From Pontibacillus chungwhensis BH030062 (GTDB lineage: Bacteria; Bacillota; Bacilli; Bacillales; BH030062): a DNA stretch of 64,000 nucleotides. Position numbers and translations under genes: made by a program. A model generated the notes under the pieces. The model was not told where the DNA came from, searched no databases, and was given only the letters and a program-made list of their open reading frames with translations. Position 1 is the first letter of the stretch. The number at the start of each line of letters is the position of its first letter. Location of the stretch: NCBI RefSeq assembly GCF_000770675.1, contig NZ_AVBG01000010.1:1-64000 (forward strand), written 5' to 3'. Positions 61,849 to 64,000 of this stretch are shown here, piece after piece.

Positions 61849-61867
61849 AGATTATCTTTCACTCCTT

Positions 61868-62791
61868 CTACTTACGAAGTCGCGGATCTAGCGCATCACG
61901 CAAACCGTCTCCAATAACGTTAAATGCAAAAATCGTTAAACTGATAAACAATGCCGGGAAGAACAGGCGCCATGGGTAATATTGAAGTGCTGCTACACCA
62001 TCACTTGCCATTGTTCCCCAACTTGCTAGTGGCTGAGGTACACCAAGACCAAGGTAGCTTAAGAACGCCTCCGTAAAGATTGCGTTTGGAACTGTAAGGG
62101 TCATGGTAATTAAAATCGGTCCCATTGTGTTTGGGATTAAGTGTTTCGCCATAATTCGGGATGTGTTTGCTCCTAGGGTCTGGGCTGCCATGACATATTC
62201 TTGACTCTTCAATTGGAGAACTTGTCCACGAACAATACGTGCCATGTTAATCCAACCAGTAATCGTCATAGCTGCAATCATCGTACCAAGACCTGGTTCA
62301 AATACAACCATTAGTAAAATAACCATTAGTAGGTAAGGGATTGCCCAAAGAATATCAGCAAAACGCATCATATACTCATCTGTACGTCCACCGATGTAAC
62401 CACTAAGTCCGCCCCAGATTACACCAATAGCTAAGTCAATCAATGCTGCTGCTATACCAATGAATAAGGAGATTTGTGCACCGTTCCATATACGCGTAAA
62501 CACATCACGTCCAAGTTCATCTGTTCCAAACCAGTGTTCACCAGATGGCGGCTGGTTGGCACTCATTAGATCGTTCTCATAATAATTGTAAGGGGTTAAA
62601 TGTGGTCCAACGAGTGACATAATAGCCAAGATAACCAGAAGCACAACGCCGGTCATCGCTAATTTATTTTTCTTAAATCGCATCCAAACGTCTTTCCAAA
62701 ATGAAATGCTTGGGCGCGATATCTTTTCAGAATCAGTAGTATTTCCACCAACTTGCTCAAAGAGTTCCTTTGGTATCTTTTGTTGTTGCAT
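61868..62791 (-). CDS. oppC: Oligopeptide ABC transporter permease OppC
   Basis: A 307-residue permease: a cytoplasmic N-terminus (about 35 residues), then six helices with the DppC/OppC signature TDELGRDVFTRIWNGAQISLFIG and the EAA loop EYVMAAQTLGANTSRIMAKHLIPN. It forms the inner-membrane peptide channel with OppB. Three bases separate it from the oppB stop. Confidence 0.96.
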   Translation of the reverse strand: MQQQKIPKELFEQVGGNTTDSEKISRPSISFWKDVWMRFKKNKLAMTGVVLLVILAIMSLVGPHLTPYNYYENDLMSANQPPSGEHWFGTDELGRDVFTRIWNGAQISLFIGIAAALIDLAIGVIWGGLSGYIGGRTDEYMMRFADILWAIPYLLMVILLMVVFEPGLGTMIAAMTITGWINMARIVRGQVLQLKSQEYVMAAQTLGANTSRIMAKHLIPNTMGPILITMTLTVPNAIFTEAFLSYLGLGVPQPLASWGTMASDGVAALQYYPWRLFFPALFISLTIFAFNVIGDGLRDALDPRLRK

Positions 62792-62794
62792 CGA

Positions 62795-63727
62795 TTACTC
62801 TCCCTTCTTATCCGCTAACTTGATGCGCGGATCAATTAAGCTGTATGCAATATCGACAAGAAGGATGGATACTAGTAAAAGCACACTAAAGAATACAGTA
62901 ACTCCCATAATAACGGAGTAGTCGCGGTTTGTAATACTAGTTACAAAGTGCATTCCAAGTCCCGGAATACCGAAGATCTTCTCAATTACGAAACTTCCTG
63001 TTAAGATCGCGGAGATTAATGGTCCCATGTAGGACACAACAGGCATCATGGCGTTTCGAATCGTGTGTCGCACTGTAATCTCAGTCGAATTTAATCCTTT
63101 CGATTTTGCAGTCTTAATGTAGTCGTTACCAATTACTTCTAACATACTTGATCGGGTTAACCGAGCGATAAATGCCATTGGAGTGGATGCAAGTGCAAGA
63201 GCAGGTAGGATCGTGTGGGCGAAAGACTCCCAACGAGCAACCGGTAATACACTCCACTTAATCGCTAAAACATACTGTAGGCCTGAAGCCATAATAAAGC
63301 TTGGTACAGAGATTCCTAATACCGCAATAATCATTGCTGTATAGTCTTGCCATTTGTTATGTCGCAATGCTGCAACAGCACCTAATAGAACACCTAAAGC
63401 TAGAGCTAGGAAAATGGCTTCCATACCCAGTGCAAATGATACTGGGAAGCCTTCACTAATTAAATCATTTACGGACTGTCCTTTATACTTCAAAGATGGA
63501 CCGAAGTCCCATTTAACAACGGAAATAAGATAATCGACATACTGCATAAATAATGATTTATCCAGCCCGTAGTATGCCTCTAAGTTTGCTTGAATGGCTG
63601 GCGGTAATTCCTTCTCACCTGAAAATGGTGAACCAGGGGCTGCCCTCATAAGGAAGAATGTTACGGTAACAATTACCCATAGCGTAAGCACCATGTAAAG
63701 GAGCCGCTTGCCGATATACTTTAACAC
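62795..63727 (-). CDS. oppB: Oligopeptide ABC transporter permease OppB
   Basis: A 310-residue permease: [35 protein letters not shown] start, six helices, EAA loop [30 protein letters not shown], and [24 protein letters not shown] near the end. Forms the channel with OppC. GTG/ATG region at 63727 follows GGAGGTGTATCCAAC. A hairpin upstream separates it from oppA. Confidence 0.96.
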   Translation of the reverse strand: MLKYIGKRLLYMVLTLWVIVTVTFFLMRAAPGSPFSGEKELPPAIQANLEAYYGLDKSLFMQYVDYLISVVKWDFGPSLKYKGQSVNDLISEGFPVSFALGMEAIFLALALGVLLGAVAALRHNKWQDYTAMIIAVLGISVPSFIMASGLQYVLAIKWSVLPVARWESFAHTILPALALASTPMAFIARLTRSSMLEVIGNDYIKTAKSKGLNSTEITVRHTIRNAMMPVVSYMGPLISAILTGSFVIEKIFGIPGLGMHFVTSITNRDYSVIMGVTVFFSVLLLVSILLVDIAYSLIDPRIKLADKKGE

Positions 63728-63774
63728 GTTGGATACACCTCCAAAATATTACATAAAACCTCTTATAAGAAGAG

Positions 63775-63806
63775 AAGGTATATGAGGGAGAACCCTCATA
63801 TACCTT
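63775..63806 (-). promoter_or_regulatory. Intra-operon hairpin between oppA and oppB
   Basis: AAGGTATATGAGGG / CCCTCATATACCTT, a 14-bp perfect stem with a 4-base loop, without a strong T-run. It is probably a partial terminator or 3'-protecting hairpin that raises binding protein over permease. Confidence 0.7.
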
Positions 63807-63824
63807 ACAAATCTTTCAAAAAAA

Positions 63825-64000
63825 TTACTCGAAGTGAGCCCATTTCAGCTGAACATCACCAAGACCAGACATAACTACATCTTTAAGGTTCTCGTCTTGA
63901 ACCCATGCGTTTGTGTAGAAGTAAATCGGTGCAATTGGCATTTCATCCATTAGGATGCCTTCAGCTTCTTTAAGCATTTCTGTACGTTTCTCAGAATCCG
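63825..64000 (-). CDS. oppA: Oligopeptide-binding protein OppA, C-terminal end (partial)
   Basis: The last 58 codons of a peptide-binding protein, cut by the window edge. The readable end (RTEMLKEAEGILMDEMPIAP, IYFYTNAWVQDENLKDVV, LGDVQLKWAHFE) is typical of the C-terminus of OppA/MppA proteins (SBP_bac_5). The rest, including the lipoprotein signal, is outside the window. It heads the opp operon. Confidence 0.9.
   Translation of the reverse strand, partial: DSEKRTEMLKEAEGILMDEMPIAPIYFYTNAWVQDENLKDVVMSGLGDVQLKWAHFE

Overview
The window is chromosomal DNA from a low-to-mid GC, endospore-forming Bacillaceae. Spore-coat genes (CotO, CotY/Z), two good SigK-type promoters, Spx/MecA/YjbH proteostasis genes, CoiA, an S-box riboswitch and strong AGGAGG ribosome-binding sites all fit. 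Dispersed GC-rich hairpin repeats recall halophilic genera such as Pontibacillus or Halobacillus, but the genus is a guess. From about 26.5 kb to the right edge, gene content and order follow, in reverse, the Bacillus subtilis opp-yjbC-spx-yjbE-mecA-coiA-pepF-yjbH-yjbI-yjbK-yjbM-nadK-yjbO-prpE-yjbQ-fabI-cotO-cotY/Z-yjcA-yjcF/G/H region. A threonine operon (hom-thrC-thrB), mgtE, a RodA-like gene, a cardiolipin synthase and many repeats are inserted.

The left 26 kb is accessory. The most striking part is 1.6-6.4 kb, all on the minus strand. A PlcR/NprR-like (RRNPP) HTH-TPR regulator is followed by a 43-codon secreted pro-peptide gene and its terminator. After a second promoter come four tandem mini-genes of 20-23 codons, an E1/ThiF-like adenylating enzyme with an N-terminal PqqD/RRE-like domain, and a membrane M50 peptidase with its own PqqD-like domain. 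The mini-peptides share a 14-residue leader and differ in a short tail ending Tyr-(Ala/Gly)-Gly. I read this as a quorum-sensing-controlled RiPP system with unusually short precursors, and I do not recognise it as a described family. The two promoters share the architecture TATTCAA-N18-TATGAT.

Other accessory modules: an S-box-controlled LLM monooxygenase plus ATP-grasp ligase (6.7-9.0 kb); a HAD phosphatase and a lipoprotein; an aminoglycoside 6-adenylyltransferase-like gene with an amber-interrupted Nudix gene and another nucleotidyltransferase (10.4-12.6 kb); acetyltransferases; an amidase with no signal peptide that is probably sporulation-linked; a secreted LTD-phospholipase D protein; an ECF sigma/anti-sigma pair; a chemoreceptor; and a TAXI-TRAP transporter operon (22.5-26.2 kb).

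Intergenic space is rich in structure. At least seven GC-rich fold-back elements have locus-specific but self-complementary outer arms. Two tandem arrays (near 33.9 and 38.8 kb) share an exact 21-bp period. Most genes end in clear intrinsic terminators. The right edge cuts an oppA gene. All functional statements are inferred from sequence reading without database searches.
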